Program-made: the position numbers and the translations under genes | Origin: Saprospiraceae bacterium | GTDB taxonomy: Bacteria > Bacteroidota > Bacteroidia > Chitinophagales > Saprospiraceae | Assembly: GCA_020629715.1 (NCBI GenBank) | Contig: JAHDCU010000006.1 | Coordinates: 1-64,000, forward strand | Direction: 5' to 3' | Length of the DNA: 64,000 nucleotides | The notes under the pieces: model-generated | What the model was told of the DNA's origin: nothing | The model's database searches: none | What the model saw: only the letters and a program-made list of their open reading frames with translations | In this document: in pieces, positions 37,042 to 46,035 of the stretch | Numbering within the stretch: the stretch's first letter is position 1 | Layout of the letters: each line of letters starts with the position of its first letter

Positions 37042-37482
37042 TTACTCCGCATTGTATTCATGTTTTTTCAAGTCTTCTAATGATACAATTTGTAGGGCAT
37101 TGATATGGGTAGACTCTAAACGTACTGGTGGCGCTTTTCCTGCTTCCATTGCTTCTTTCCATCGGCTTGCGCAAAGGCACCAACCATCTCCAGGCTTCAA
37201 CCCTGGAAAGTAAGATGTTGGCGTTGATAGATCATTACCACAAGATGAAGTATAGCTGAGAAATTCTTCTGTCATTACAGCACAGACCACATGTACTCCG
37301 AAATCGCTGGCCCCCGTATTACAATATCCATCACGGTAAAAACCAGTCATGGGATCTGTACAACAGGCTTGAAGTTCAGTACCTAATACATTTTTAACAA
37401 TAGTTTGCTGAGAGGTCGTAGGACTATTGGACATCATAATTAAGAGGCTTATAAGAATGCTGAGCATAGGTCTTTTGATCAA
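37042..37482 (-). CDS. DUF2237 protein with an N-terminal signal-like segment
   Basis: This protein is 146 residues. The DUF2237 domain covers about 28-140 with the family cysteines and aromatic blocks: LGTELQACCTDPMTGFYRDG, CAVMTEEFLSYTSSCGNDLS and LKPGDGWCLCASRWKEA. Family members are typically about 120 residues and cytoplasmic. Here a hydrophobic stretch (MLSILISLLIMMSNS) precedes the domain. The TTG at 37482 supplies Lys-Arg before it, a good signal-peptide n-region; ATG at 37467 is the alternative. The molecular function is unknown. Confidence 0.85.
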   Translation of the reverse strand: MIKRPMLSILISLLIMMSNSPTTSQQTIVKNVLGTELQACCTDPMTGFYRDGYCNTGASDFGVHVVCAVMTEEFLSYTSSCGNDLSTPTSYFPGLKPGDGWCLCASRWKEAMEAGKAPPVRLESTHINALQIVSLEDLKKHEYNAE

Positions 37483-37539
37483 TTAAAAAGGTGAAACAGC
37501 AGGACAATAAAAAAGTTATGAACAAGGAAGTGGATAATA

Positions 37540-37571
37540 TTGACTAGAAAAAGAAAATTAGTATATATTTG
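37540..37571 (+). promoter_or_regulatory. tRNA-Cys promoter, TTG-N21-TATATTTG
   Basis: TTG at 37540-37542 (in the context TTGAC) is followed after 21 bases by TATATTTG (37564-37571), matching the Bacteroidota -33/-7 consensus. Transcription would start about 5-7 bases before the tRNA at 37584. This is the clearest promoter in the window. Confidence 0.75.
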
Positions 37572-37583
37572 CGTTCCTGAAAA

Positions 37584-37654
37584 GGTCGCGTGGCCGAGCG
37601 GTTAGGCAGTGGTCTGCAAAACCATCTACAGCGGTTCAAATCCGCTCGCGACCT
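37584..37654 (+). tRNA. tRNA-Cys (GCA)
   Basis: A 71-base cloverleaf: the acceptor stem pairs GGTCGCG (37584-37590) with CGCGACC (37647-37653), and U37654 is the discriminator. The anticodon stem GTGGT/ACCAT holds the loop CTGCAAA with GCA at 37616-37618. The T arm contains GGTTCAAATCC. The 3' CCA is not encoded. Confidence 0.96.
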
Positions 37655-37743
37655 CAGAAATTGTTTCAACGAAATTGCGATACCCATTCTTCCTTGTATT
37701 AGGGGGCATGGGTATTGTCATTTTAGAACAACCTTTTTAAATC

Positions 37744-38535
37744 ATGTTAACAACTTCCACTACTAGCAAGCTTGTTATAGCTTGTGCAATCCTCGTATTA
37801 TTATCCTCTTGTGTAAGCAAGAAAAATTTCAATGCTCTTACTGCTGAAAAAGAAGCTCTATCCAAAAAAATGGATATGATGCAAAAAGATTTTGATGCTA
37901 AGATTGCTGATCTTGAAGCTGGTAAGCAGGATCTAATGGATCAAAATACTAAGCTTGACGGATCGATCACTGACCTCAATGGCAAACTCGAGACTACCAA
38001 TGCTAAAGTTACTGCTGTAGAAGGTGATTTATCTGCATCTAATGCAAAGATATCTGCTATACAGTCTGAGCTTTCTTCTTCATTTGCTGACATCAATGTT
38101 GCGATGAGCACCAATGATCAGAGAATTAAAGAGGTAGAAAATATGCTTTATCTTGATCTTGATAATCCTTTTATTTACAACAGCGGATCTAATAATTTAT
38201 CAAAAGCAGATATCGAGGTATTAGATTCACTTGCAAGTGTATTAAAGTCTAAGCCTAATCTATCAATGATCGTAGAAGGTCACACGGATAAAAGAACAAT
38301 CTCTAATGAAGAGCACTCTGACAACTGGGATCTATCAGTCAGTAGATCTACAAATGTTGTAAGAAAGCTTATCTAGCTCCGCGTTAACCCTGAGCAATTG
38401 ATAGCTGCTGGTAGAAGTGCTTATATGCCTGCTAATGAGGGTGATAGCAAAGAAGCATTACAAGAAAATAGAAGAATTGAGTTTATGGTCGTACCTAATG
38501 TAGGTAAGTTATATAAGCTCAGTAAGCAAAAGTAA
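37744..38535 (+). pseudogene. OmpA-family lipoprotein-like gene broken by an in-frame amber codon
   Basis: The gene has 263 sense or nonsense codons with one internal TAG at 38374-38376 (codon 211); after it, 52 further codons in the same frame run to TAA at 38533. The leader ILVLLSSCVSKK has a lipobox. A coiled coil of about 100 residues follows, rich in Lys/Asp/Gln heptads (NGKLETTNAKVTAVEGDL), then an OmpA domain from about residue 135. The part before the stop ends VSRSTNVVRKLI; the part after continues the domain normally: LRVNPEQLIAAGRSAYMPAN, then RRIEFMVVPN. Both halves are intact, so a single recent base change or a sequencing error explains it best. If the stop is used, the product lacks the last third of the peptidoglycan-binding domain. 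A good terminator follows at 38559. Confidence 0.85.
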
Positions 38536-38558
38536 TTTTGACTTTTGAAAACACCAAG

Positions 38559-38591
38559 AGCTCGGATGGTATTTGCCATTCGGGCTTTTTT
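38559..38591 (+). terminator. Intrinsic terminator of the OmpA-family gene
   Basis: AGCTCGGATGG (38559-38569) pairs over 11 positions with CCATTCGGGCT (38576-38586), followed by TTTTTGATTT. It follows the second stop (38533-38535), not the internal amber, so the transcription unit extends to the full-length gene end. Confidence 0.9.
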
Positions 38592-38594
38592 GAT

Positions 38595-38948
38595 TTATAG
38601 ATAAATCACCAATAGCATAGCTATGATAGCGGGGATAGTCTGTACAAAAATGATTTTTCGATCAGCCGTAAAGAATCCATATATACCTGCAACAGCTACA
38701 CATCCTAAGAAAAATAATGCCACATTATCGCTCCATTGCCTATCCTGAATAGCAAGTGACCATATAAGACCTGCAGCGAGAAAACCGTTGTAAAGCCCTT
38801 GATTAGCAGCAAGTGTCTTGGTCTGTGGAAATAGCTCTCTAGGAAAGTTGCTAAAGACTTTTGGACCCCGACTTTCCCACGCAAACATCTCAAACCATAA
38901 AATGTACAAATGAAGGGCAGCAATCAGACCGATAAGTATTTTTTCCAT
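38595..38948 (-). CDS. DUF1304 family membrane protein
   Basis: This 117-residue protein has four hydrophobic helices and the DUF1304 pattern: a first helix with IAALHLYILWFEMFAW, then KTLAANQGLYNGFLAAGLIW, and the C-terminal helix QTIPAIIAMLLVIYL. The family is found widely in bacteria and has no known activity. It starts at ATG 38948. Confidence 0.9.
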   Translation of the reverse strand: MEKILIGLIAALHLYILWFEMFAWESRGPKVFSNFPRELFPQTKTLAANQGLYNGFLAAGLIWSLAIQDRQWSDNVALFFLGCVAVAGIYGFFTADRKIIFVQTIPAIIAMLLVIYL

Positions 38949-39002
38949 ACTGTCTAAGATAGTGAAAATAGAAATGAAGTAATATTACCGGGATTCTGCA
39001 GC

Positions 39003-39689
39003 TTATATTCTTAGATGATCTATAGAGTTCATGATCTTATTAGCTGAAGAATAATCGCGAAAAACAGTTTGAGCTCCCAATTTTGCAAGCATACCACTCG
39101 TGTTGATGTCTATCCCAATAAAACGTATACCTAGATTTTTGCAGGTCTTATAATCCCAAGCTCCATCTCCAAAGTATATAATTTCGGTAGGTTCAGCCTT
39201 TGTTTTAGCCCGAAGCTGCTTAATCACATCATTCGTAATATCTTCTCTTGAACGATAATGGTCGCTATTAGAAAAACAGATACTGGTTAGGTCAAGATTT
39301 ATAGCGCCTAGTTTTATGATGGCAGATTGCTCCCATGCTCCGGTTGCAATTCCAAGTGCAATATCTTTTTTGTCCCTTAGTGAATTTAAAAAAGCTGAAG
39401 CCCCTGTTACTTCTGTAAATTGCTTAGAATCTCTTTTTAATTCAGTTTGCAAACCTTGAATCAGAGAACATCTCATAGTATCATACTCGGCATCAGTAGG
39501 GAGTCTATTTAAACGCTGCATGACGATTTCATCAGTGATCCCCCAATCCGTGACATGGGTTATGTCTTCCCATATTTGGTTTGAAATGTCGATACCAAAG
39601 GTCTTTTGAAACGCTTGAATAAAACAATGGTCATCCACTTGTTTCGTATTGGTTAGCGTACCGTCAATGTCGAATATGACGTATTTCAT
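39003..39689 (-). CDS. HAD-superfamily hydrolase (phosphoglycolate phosphatase-like)
   Basis: This 228-residue cytoplasmic protein has HAD motif I FDIDGTLTNTKQ, a cap of about 70 residues, a Thr in motif II (GIATGAWE), a Lys before motif III, and motif IV YFGDGAWDYKTCKNLGIRF. It belongs to the Gph/PGMB-like C1-cap group of phosphomonoesterases; the substrate is not evident from sequence. Confidence 0.9.
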   Translation of the reverse strand: MKYVIFDIDGTLTNTKQVDDHCFIQAFQKTFGIDISNQIWEDITHVTDWGITDEIVMQRLNRLPTDAEYDTMRCSLIQGLQTELKRDSKQFTEVTGASAFLNSLRDKKDIALGIATGAWEQSAIIKLGAINLDLTSICFSNSDHYRSREDITNDVIKQLRAKTKAEPTEIIYFGDGAWDYKTCKNLGIRFIGIDINTSGMLAKLGAQTVFRDYSSANKIMNSIDHLRI

Positions 39690-39743
39690 AAGATAGTCTT
39701 TATCAATGATTAATACAGGTATAATGATACAGATTATAACGAT

Positions 39744-40079
39744 CTATAAGACTTCTATCAAAGTAGAATTCCCTTTACTATAATCGCCACAAGTCCACTG
39801 CCACTCTTCATGGAGGATGATTCTGCCATCTTCGTGTAAGTATGCAACAGAGTTACAGATACCCGTCTTGATCTCATGCTGCGCATTGACATGTTGATAG
39901 TTGAATGACAATTTATTTTCTGTAATTGTCCCTACAAGAAAGCCTTTTTGGATTTTGCCACCTCCATATTCTGCCCAAATTAGGTTTTGGTTTTGGTGAT
40001 AATGAAAGACGGTCTCGTCAGACGCCTCTCCTTGTTTGGAGTTTTGTAATGCTTTGAAGGATTTTTGGTTAAGGTTCAT
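39744..40079 (-). CDS. Small conserved protein of the class often labelled N-acetylglutamate synthase
   Basis: This protein is 111 residues from ATG 40079 (MNLNQKSFKALQNSKQGEAS); a TTG at 40091 adds four residues. A pattern of short beta-strands (VFHYHQNQNLIWAEYGGGKI, then GFLVGTITENKLSFNYQHVN) suggests a small barrel or lipocalin-like fold. Homologues in Bacteroidota are often labelled N-acetylglutamate synthase without GNAT motifs, and none is visible here, so I do not accept that label. It lies 21 bases after the Gfo/Idh gene and is probably cotranscribed. Confidence 0.65.
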   Translation of the reverse strand: MNLNQKSFKALQNSKQGEASDETVFHYHQNQNLIWAEYGGGKIQKGFLVGTITENKLSFNYQHVNAQHEIKTGICNSVAYLHEDGRIILHEEWQWTCGDYSKGNSTLIEVL

Positions 40080-40100
40080 GGTATTGATCAATGTATGTTT

Positions 40101-41066
40101 TTACATTTTATTCTTACCGTATCCGATACTTGTTAATAGCCTATCCAACAATCGAGCTTGACTCAAACTATCATCAAGACCCCAAATAGAAGACTCTAGT
40201 TCCCCTTCAGAAATACAATCAACAGCATGCTGTAGCTCATGATAGTATCCCGTAGAACGAAAAGGAATATCCATTTTCTGCACTCCTGATTCTGTGATGA
40301 TATCATAAGATTGTCCTTTCCAAAAAGTAGGAAATACAATCTTCCCTTTAGTACCATAGATCGTGGCCGTATGTTCTGTATCGAGTTGCACTCCACATTG
40401 CAACTGTGCAGAAGTACCATCTTGATAATCTAATTGAAAGGCACAGCTTAGGTCAACACCAGAATTAGACATCCAAGCATGGGCATGCGATATTTGTGGT
40501 ATAGACCCCATGATTAGATTGGCAAAAGCTAAAGGATATACGCCTACATCATAGAGTCCGCCACCTGCAAGTTGCGGATTTAACCAACGACGATCTTCAT
40601 GATATTCGCTATTGAAACTAAAATTAGCAGTAATGAGTTTGACATCTCCAATGGCCCTAGACTTCACGGTTTCTATACAAGATCTTACAGCTGGCAAATA
40701 AGCCATCCAAAGGGCTTCCATTAGAAATACTTGATGCTTACGAGCACAATCGATCATTTTTTGTACTTCAGTAGCATTAAGTCCTATAGGCTTTTCACAG
40801 ATGACATGTTTGCCAGCTCGGAGTGCCATAAGTGCATGCTCTTTGTGAAAATTATGTGTAGTTGCGATATAAATGATATCGATTTCAGGGTCAGCACATA
40901 GCGCATCATATTGATCATAGACCTTAATCTCAGAAGAAAATTCGGATTTTAAACGTGAAGCATTTGATTGAGATGCTATAGCATGAAGCGTCTCATTTTC
41001 TAGTTCCTTAAGGCTTTCATATACTTTAGGAGCAATCAAGCCATATCCTAAAAATCCCCATTTCAT
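40101..41066 (-). CDS. Gfo/Idh/MocA family oxidoreductase
   Basis: This 321-residue protein has an N-terminal Rossmann fold (MKWGFLGYGLIAPKVYESLK) and the family signature HVICEKPIGLNATEV near residues 90-105 with the catalytic Lys. The C-terminal alpha/beta domain carries AGGGLYDVGVYPL with the Asp and following hydrophobic residues that line the substrate pocket. It is a sugar or polyol dehydrogenase of unknown substrate. Its ATG overlaps the stop of the aldose epimerase by four bases, so both act in one carbohydrate unit. Confidence 0.9.
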   Translation of the reverse strand: MKWGFLGYGLIAPKVYESLKELENETLHAIASQSNASRLKSEFSSEIKVYDQYDALCADPEIDIIYIATTHNFHKEHALMALRAGKHVICEKPIGLNATEVQKMIDCARKHQVFLMEALWMAYLPAVRSCIETVKSRAIGDVKLITANFSFNSEYHEDRRWLNPQLAGGGLYDVGVYPLAFANLIMGSIPQISHAHAWMSNSGVDLSCAFQLDYQDGTSAQLQCGVQLDTEHTATIYGTKGKIVFPTFWKGQSYDIITESGVQKMDIPFRSTGYYHELQHAVDCISEGELESSIWGLDDSLSQARLLDRLLTSIGYGKNKM

Positions 41067-42004
41067 AATTCTGAAAATTTATATTGAATAGTATGATGGT
41101 AGTCTCGATCTGGTCCAAAAATACAGCTTGGAAAATGGCTGTGATTAGGGCCATCAGGATAATATTGTGGTTCAATACAGAATCCAGAATTTGGTCCTAG
41201 CGTATTTCCATTTAGGTCTTGAATATTAGGTATCCATGCTCCAGTATAAAACTGAAAACTAGGGAGTGTTGAAAACACCTCTAATTGAATGCTAGAGTCA
41301 TGGTTTTGAACTTCTGCATGTTTACTGAGCGAATCAGAATTTGATTCACTCATGATAAAGCAATCATCATAATCCTGACCATTTAATTTAGAATGCCTAG
41401 AAAAGCGATTATCCTCTACGCTATTTCCATTCGGAATCATATTTTCCAATAGCAAACGCTCATGGCTATTGAATTTAAAATGATGGTTGGTGATACTACT
41501 GCTGTGCTTAGTATTCAAATTGAAATACGGATGATGGGTGAGACTTAAAGGTGTATTTTGATCTGCTTTTCCAGAGTACGATATCTGAATTATATTATCA
41601 ATTAGTTCAAAACAAACTTCAAATTCAACTTGCCCTGGAAATCCATGATCACCATCAGGACTGGTGTATAGAAATACAGCTTTTAAAACGGATGAGCGTT
41701 CTTTGACATAGTGCCAATCTACTCGATCTAAACCATGATTTCCATGAAGCGCATTTCCTTCGCTGCATGTAGGTATTTGATAATGTTGATCTCCAATATC
41801 GAATCGACCATTTTTGATTCTATTGGCATAACGACCGACGATAGCTCCGCAAAACCAGTCTTGCTTTGAGTATTCATCGTAGTTTAAAGAGAGTATAGCA
41901 TTAATCCATTGGTCTTTTACATTTTTGTATTTCAAGTCTAGAAAGGTGCACCCTTTTGAATCTATCCTTGCTGATATATTTTCGTTTTTAAGATGTGCAA
42001 TCAT
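41063..42004 (-). CDS. galM: Aldose 1-epimerase (galactose mutarotase)
   Basis: This 313-residue cytoplasmic or periplasmic beta-sandwich enzyme interconverts sugar anomers. The catalytic pair is visible: His in SLTHHPYFNLN and Glu in GFCIEPQYYPDGPNHS; a second His is in ALHGNHGLDRVDW. Length is normal for GalM. No signal peptide is seen. It overlaps the downstream Gfo/Idh gene by ATGA and follows a small membrane protein gene by 3 bases. Confidence 0.92.
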   Translation of the reverse strand: MIAHLKNENISARIDSKGCTFLDLKYKNVKDQWINAILSLNYDEYSKQDWFCGAIVGRYANRIKNGRFDIGDQHYQIPTCSEGNALHGNHGLDRVDWHYVKERSSVLKAVFLYTSPDGDHGFPGQVEFEVCFELIDNIIQISYSGKADQNTPLSLTHHPYFNLNTKHSSSITNHHFKFNSHERLLLENMIPNGNSVEDNRFSRHSKLNGQDYDDCFIMSESNSDSLSKHAEVQNHDSSIQLEVFSTLPSFQFYTGAWIPNIQDLNGNTLGPNSGFCIEPQYYPDGPNHSHFPSCIFGPDRDYHHTIQYKFSEL

Positions 42005-42007
42005 ACT

Positions 42008-42397
42008 CTATTTGTATTTCACAAACTTATATAAAATTAGAGCCAGTATACTACCTAATACAGTAAAGAGGATATCCCAATAATCAAAAACAAGATTTCC
42101 AGTCAATTGCATAAACTCCCATATCATAAGTCCTAACGAACTTATGATCAATGACACCCAAAACCACTTATCTTGAACTGAAATATTTTTATGGGTCTGC
42201 ATTTTCCAAATGGCCATCCCAGCAAAGGGGAATATTAGAAATGACGCCAAAAAATTAGGCGCTACTCCTAAAAGAAATTGTACTGCGTCGATACCTTGAT
42301 AGCATGGACGAATATGTTCTTCAATTAAATGGTGCAACGCCAAACCGAGGATACACAGGATAGTCCATTTACTTTTATCCCATAACTTTGATATCAT
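42008..42397 (-). CDS. Small multi-helix membrane protein (VanZ-like)
   Basis: This 129-residue protein has four hydrophobic segments (WTILCILGLALHHLIEE, FLASFLIFPFAGMAIWKM, FWVSLIISSLGLMIWEFMQL, WDILFTVLGSILALILYKF). The third and fourth, with WEFMQ then a DYWDILFTVLG segment, recall the VanZ/DUF2238 group, but no motif is decisive. It starts at ATG 42397, 44 bases from the divergent molybdoenzyme, and precedes the aldose epimerase by 3 bases on the same strand, so it is likely the first gene of a three-gene unit. Confidence 0.65.
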   Translation of the reverse strand: MISKLWDKSKWTILCILGLALHHLIEEHIRPCYQGIDAVQFLLGVAPNFLASFLIFPFAGMAIWKMQTHKNISVQDKWFWVSLIISSLGLMIWEFMQLTGNLVFDYWDILFTVLGSILALILYKFVKYK

Positions 42398-42441
42398 CTT
42401 TCTATATTAAGTCTTTATTCTTAAGTAACTATCCGATTGCC

Positions 42442-44733
42442 ATGTCTCAAAGAAAAGTAAACCCGCTCACTTCCGAAGAACTTACAGGCCTTGAATTGAA
42501 GACGCCTGCAGATTATGCGGCAGGAGCTTATGGTGTCAAAGTGGCTTTGGATCATGCCATTTCGGAAATGGGAGCTGTAAGAGCTTTTCAGACTTTGGCT
42601 AAAATGAATCAAAAGTCGGGTTTTGATTGTCCAGGATGTGCATGGCCTGATCCTGATGATAAGCGATCGGTACTAGGAGAATATTGCGAAAATGGTGCAA
42701 AAGCTCTTGCCGAAGAAGCCACGTTGAAGCGAGTGGATGCTGATTTCTTTTCTGACTATACCATCGAAGAGATGTCTCAGTGGTCCGACTATAAAATAGG
42801 AAAGAGTGGTAGGCTTACCCAACCGATGTATTTGCCCAAAGGAGAAAGTAAATATATACCAATCAGCTGGTCTGAGGCTTTTGAAAAGATTGCAAAACAG
42901 TTGAATGCACTTAACCATCCTGATGAAGCTATTTTCTATACTTCTGGTCGATCTAGCAATGAAGCTGCATTTTTATACGGCGTATTTGCTCGGGCTTTTG
43001 GGACTAATAATATGCCTGACTGCTCCAATATGTGCCATGAGTCTAGTGGAAAAGCATTGAGTCAGACGCTAGGTATCGGAAAAGGTTCTGTGACCCTAGA
43101 TGACCTACATAAAGCAGATGTGGTGATGGTCATAGGTCAAAATCCTGGGACAAATCATCCTAGAATGCTATCTGCTTTACAAAAACTGAAGGAGAACGGA
43201 GGCAAGGTAATTACTATAAATCCGCTGGAAGAAGCAGGACTCAAGCGATTCAAAAATCCACAACGAGTAGGAGATTATTTCGGGCGAGGAACGGCGATTA
43301 CAGATGTATTTCTGCAGGTACGTATCAATGAGGATGTCGCTCTACTTAATGCCTTGATGAAGGGTTTGATAGCGAGAGATCATGAAGTAGGTGATATACT
43401 TGATCATCAGTTTATATCTGATAAAACCTCAGGGTATGACAAGCTTAAATCAGAATTGGTTCAGTATCAAATAGAAGCGTTACTAGATCGATCGGGTATA
43501 GACGAATCCGTTTATCAAAATGCCCTTGAGCTTTTGGCTCCAGCCAAAAAAATCATTATTTGCTGGGCTATGGGACTGACCCAACACCAAAATGGTATCG
43601 ATAACATCAAAGCATGTGTTAACCTTCTATTGATGAAAGGTAGCATTGGAAGAGATGGTGCAGGTACATGTCCAGTACGTGGACACAGTAATGTACAAGG
43701 AGATCGTACGGTGGGTATTATACACGGTACCTCCGATAAATTGCACAAGGCACTTAAGGAAGTATTTCACTTTGATGCTCCTCGTAAGAAAGGTTTGGAT
43801 GTAGTCGATAGTATACAAGCTATGTATGAGGGCAAAGCAAGGGTGTTTGTGAGTTTAGGAGGTAATTTTGTATCCGCAGCTTCTGATACGGAGTATACAG
43901 CAAAAGCACTTCAAAATTGTGATTTAACGGTTTCTATAAGTACTAAGCTAAACCGGAGCCATTTTATCACAGGACAAGAGTCGCTCATACTCCCTACATT
44001 AGGAAGATCCGAACAAGATTTCAAAAACGGCAAAGCAAGATTTGTGAGTGTAGAGAATAGTATGGGCAAAGTGCATAGTTCAGAAGGCAAACTCAGACCA
44101 GCTTCGGATCAGTTAATGAGTGAACCTGAGATCATAGCAAATATTGCAAGTTATACATTGAAGGATCAAACACAGATTCCATGGAAAGCTCTTGGTGAGG
44201 ATTATAGTCTGATCCGCGATTATATTGAAAAAGTCATTGATGGATTCAAAGGCTATAATGATCGAGTAGAAGATGGTGGTTTTTATCTACCCAACAATGC
44301 ACGGGAAGGAGATTTCTCTAAACTCCCGAATGGAAGGGCACAATTTAGTACGTGTCGTATGGCTGAGCAGACGCTTGAAAAAGGGGAATATATGCTGATG
44401 ACTATGCGATCACATGATCAGTTCAATACTACGATCTATGGATTAGATGATCGATATCGTGGGGTCTACAATGAGCGCAGGGTTCTATTTATGAACTCTG
44501 AGGATATGAAACAGTTAGGATTGAAAACTAAAGACTTAGTTAACCTAACCAGTCATTATGGTGGTCAAGAACGAAGGGCAGATCGATTTCACGTAATTCC
44601 ATATGGTATTCCTCAATCAAACTTGGCTTGTTATTTCCCAGAAGGGAATAGTCTCGTTCCAATCACGCATTTTGCTCGAGAAAGTCAGACTCCTGCGTCT
44701 AAGTCTATTGTAGTAAAAATCGAGAGAAAATAA
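42442..44733 (+). CDS. YdeP/FdhF-like molybdopterin oxidoreductase
   Basis: This protein is about 763 residues. ATG at 42442 (MSQRKVNPLTSEEL) is chosen because upstream starts would lie inside the promoter region of the divergent gene. It has the FdhF/YdeP layout: an N-terminal FeS-type segment GFDCPGCAWPDPDDKR, the molybdopterin-binding core (FYTSGRSSNEAAFLYG, NMCHESSGKALSQTLG, MVIGQNPGTNHPRML) and the C-terminal molybdopterin dinucleotide domain (MRSHDQFNTTIYGLDDRYRG). A redox enzyme of the YdeP branch, linked in E. coli to acid resistance but without a known substrate. No selenocysteine-type residue or accessory gene is visible. Confidence 0.9.
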   Translation: MSQRKVNPLTSEELTGLELKTPADYAAGAYGVKVALDHAISEMGAVRAFQTLAKMNQKSGFDCPGCAWPDPDDKRSVLGEYCENGAKALAEEATLKRVDADFFSDYTIEEMSQWSDYKIGKSGRLTQPMYLPKGESKYIPISWSEAFEKIAKQLNALNHPDEAIFYTSGRSSNEAAFLYGVFARAFGTNNMPDCSNMCHESSGKALSQTLGIGKGSVTLDDLHKADVVMVIGQNPGTNHPRMLSALQKLKENGGKVITINPLEEAGLKRFKNPQRVGDYFGRGTAITDVFLQVRINEDVALLNALMKGLIARDHEVGDILDHQFISDKTSGYDKLKSELVQYQIEALLDRSGIDESVYQNALELLAPAKKIIICWAMGLTQHQNGIDNIKACVNLLLMKGSIGRDGAGTCPVRGHSNVQGDRTVGIIHGTSDKLHKALKEVFHFDAPRKKGLDVVDSIQAMYEGKARVFVSLGGNFVSAASDTEYTAKALQNCDLTVSISTKLNRSHFITGQESLILPTLGRSEQDFKNGKARFVSVENSMGKVHSSEGKLRPASDQLMSEPEIIANIASYTLKDQTQIPWKALGEDYSLIRDYIEKVIDGFKGYNDRVEDGGFYLPNNAREGDFSKLPNGRAQFSTCRMAEQTLEKGEYMLMTMRSHDQFNTTIYGLDDRYRGVYNERRVLFMNSEDMKQLGLKTKDLVNLTSHYGGQERRADRFHVIPYGIPQSNLACYFPEGNSLVPITHFARESQTPASKSIVVKIERK

Positions 44734-44800
44734 AACGTATGAGCCTGGCCTACTCAACACCATAAGCAATGAAACTCATACGATATAAAAAGACTGTAGA

Positions 44801-45751
44801 TTAGTGTTTAATACACAGTTTTGTGGTTTTCATTTGGTCTTTGTATCGAGCTTGTAGATAGTATAACCCTTGTTCTTCTATATTCATATGTTGGTTTTGA
44901 GTTGTAGGAAGAGTTTCGATAACTTGGCCTAGAGAATTAAGTAAAACGATACTCTCAGGTATGTTTCCATCGATATTAATCGCTATCTCTCCATGACTTG
45001 GATTTGGAAATACTTTGAGATGGTTTGTTATAAAATCTTCAGTGTTCTGAATAGAAACAACATCAGAATATTCGAATCTTCCGTCGAAGTCAATTTGCTT
45101 AAGTCTGTAATAGATCATTCCTCTTGATAGGTCTTGATCTATGTAGATATATTCGGATAGTTCAGAGTGATTTCCTGCGCCGTCTATATAGGCGATAGAC
45201 TTCCAAGATCTACTATCCAATGATCTTTCAATGCTAAATCCATCATTATTGATTTCAGTGGTTGTTTTCCATAGCAAATTGACTTCATCTTCTTTTAGGA
45301 TTGCTGTAAAATCGATAAGCTCTACAGGAAGTACTCCGCCATTTTGATTTATGGCCTCCCAACCGAAAACTTCTATATCTAAACTAGGAATGGCAAAAAC
45401 GACTTCCCATGTAAAAGTATCTTGTACGGAGCAGATATCTCCATTGACAGTCGTCACTACAAGAGCTACGACGACAGAATCAGCAATTGATAATCCGTTA
45501 GATGGTAGATCAAGTATAAAGGACTCATTTGTATTTTGATTTATGACTGTTGGATCGTCAGTAGTAGATACCTCCCATGCATAGCTATGACCATTGTTTG
45601 GCGGAAAATTGAAAAATGCGGTATTATCAAATTGAAGATGGTTTTCAGAATACGACGGCAGTGTAATATTTACAAATTCACATCCACCAGATTGAGTCAT
45701 TGCGAGTATTGGTAAACTCAGTAATCCGATAATAAATAGTAAAAGTCTCAT
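44801..45751 (-). CDS. T9SS-secreted protein with Fn3-like and type A sorting domain
   Basis: This 316-residue protein has a signal peptide (MRLLLFIIGLLSLPILAMTQ), a PKD/Ig-like segment with a Cys pair (GGCEFVN to GDICSVQDTF), the common T9SS-linked segment NLLWKTTTEINNDGFSIERS followed by YIYIDQDLSRGMIYYRLKQI, and the C-terminal domain KVFPNPSHGEIAINIDGNIP to TTKLCIKH. It has no enzymatic domain, so it is probably a small surface or matrix protein. It converges with the molybdoenzyme gene at 44733. Confidence 0.85.
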   Translation of the reverse strand: MRLLLFIIGLLSLPILAMTQSGGCEFVNITLPSYSENHLQFDNTAFFNFPPNNGHSYAWEVSTTDDPTVINQNTNESFILDLPSNGLSIADSVVVALVVTTVNGDICSVQDTFTWEVVFAIPSLDIEVFGWEAINQNGGVLPVELIDFTAILKEDEVNLLWKTTTEINNDGFSIERSLDSRSWKSIAYIDGAGNHSELSEYIYIDQDLSRGMIYYRLKQIDFDGRFEYSDVVSIQNTEDFITNHLKVFPNPSHGEIAINIDGNIPESIVLLNSLGQVIETLPTTQNQHMNIEEQGLYYLQARYKDQMKTTKLCIKH

Positions 45752-46035
45752 GTGTAAAGGTTAAAATAGTGTTGAAATCAGCTTCGTTGCCTTGAGTCTG
45801 CAATATGAGGGCTATTTATGATCAGAACATCACGAACAGCCCTGAGTATTGATATTCACGTCTATGCGTGAAGGAAAAAAATGGGATATTAGTCGGGAAA
45901 AATGGGAGTTATTCTCTCTAGTAAGAAGCTTATATCGATTAGCATTTAAAATTTCGCATTCCTAGGTCTGCTCTTTTTAATATCTATCGGTATTATACTA
46001 GATATTTTAAGGGTCATATTGTCCTGTAAATGGTA

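Noticed and set aside
37680-37715. Inverted repeat ATACCCAT/ATGGGTAT after tRNA-Cys as a riboswitch or terminator
   Set aside because: The 20-base loop and lack of a T tract make it unconvincing.
37744-38535. Amber codon as pyrrolysine or other recoding
   Set aside because: No pyrrolysine genes, suppressor tRNA or special stem-loop are visible; mutation or sequencing error is simpler.
39744-40079. N-acetylglutamate synthase activity
   Set aside because: No acetyl-CoA-binding GNAT motif is present; the label in homologues appears to be inherited.
44736-44782. Inverted repeat CGTATGAG/CTCATACG as terminator between convergent genes
   Set aside because: The 31-base loop gives little stability, though it may still contribute.
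45855-45872. TTCACG/CGTGAA inverted repeat in the 284-base gap before the TPR regulator
   Set aside because: Six-base arms only, no repetition elsewhere in the window.
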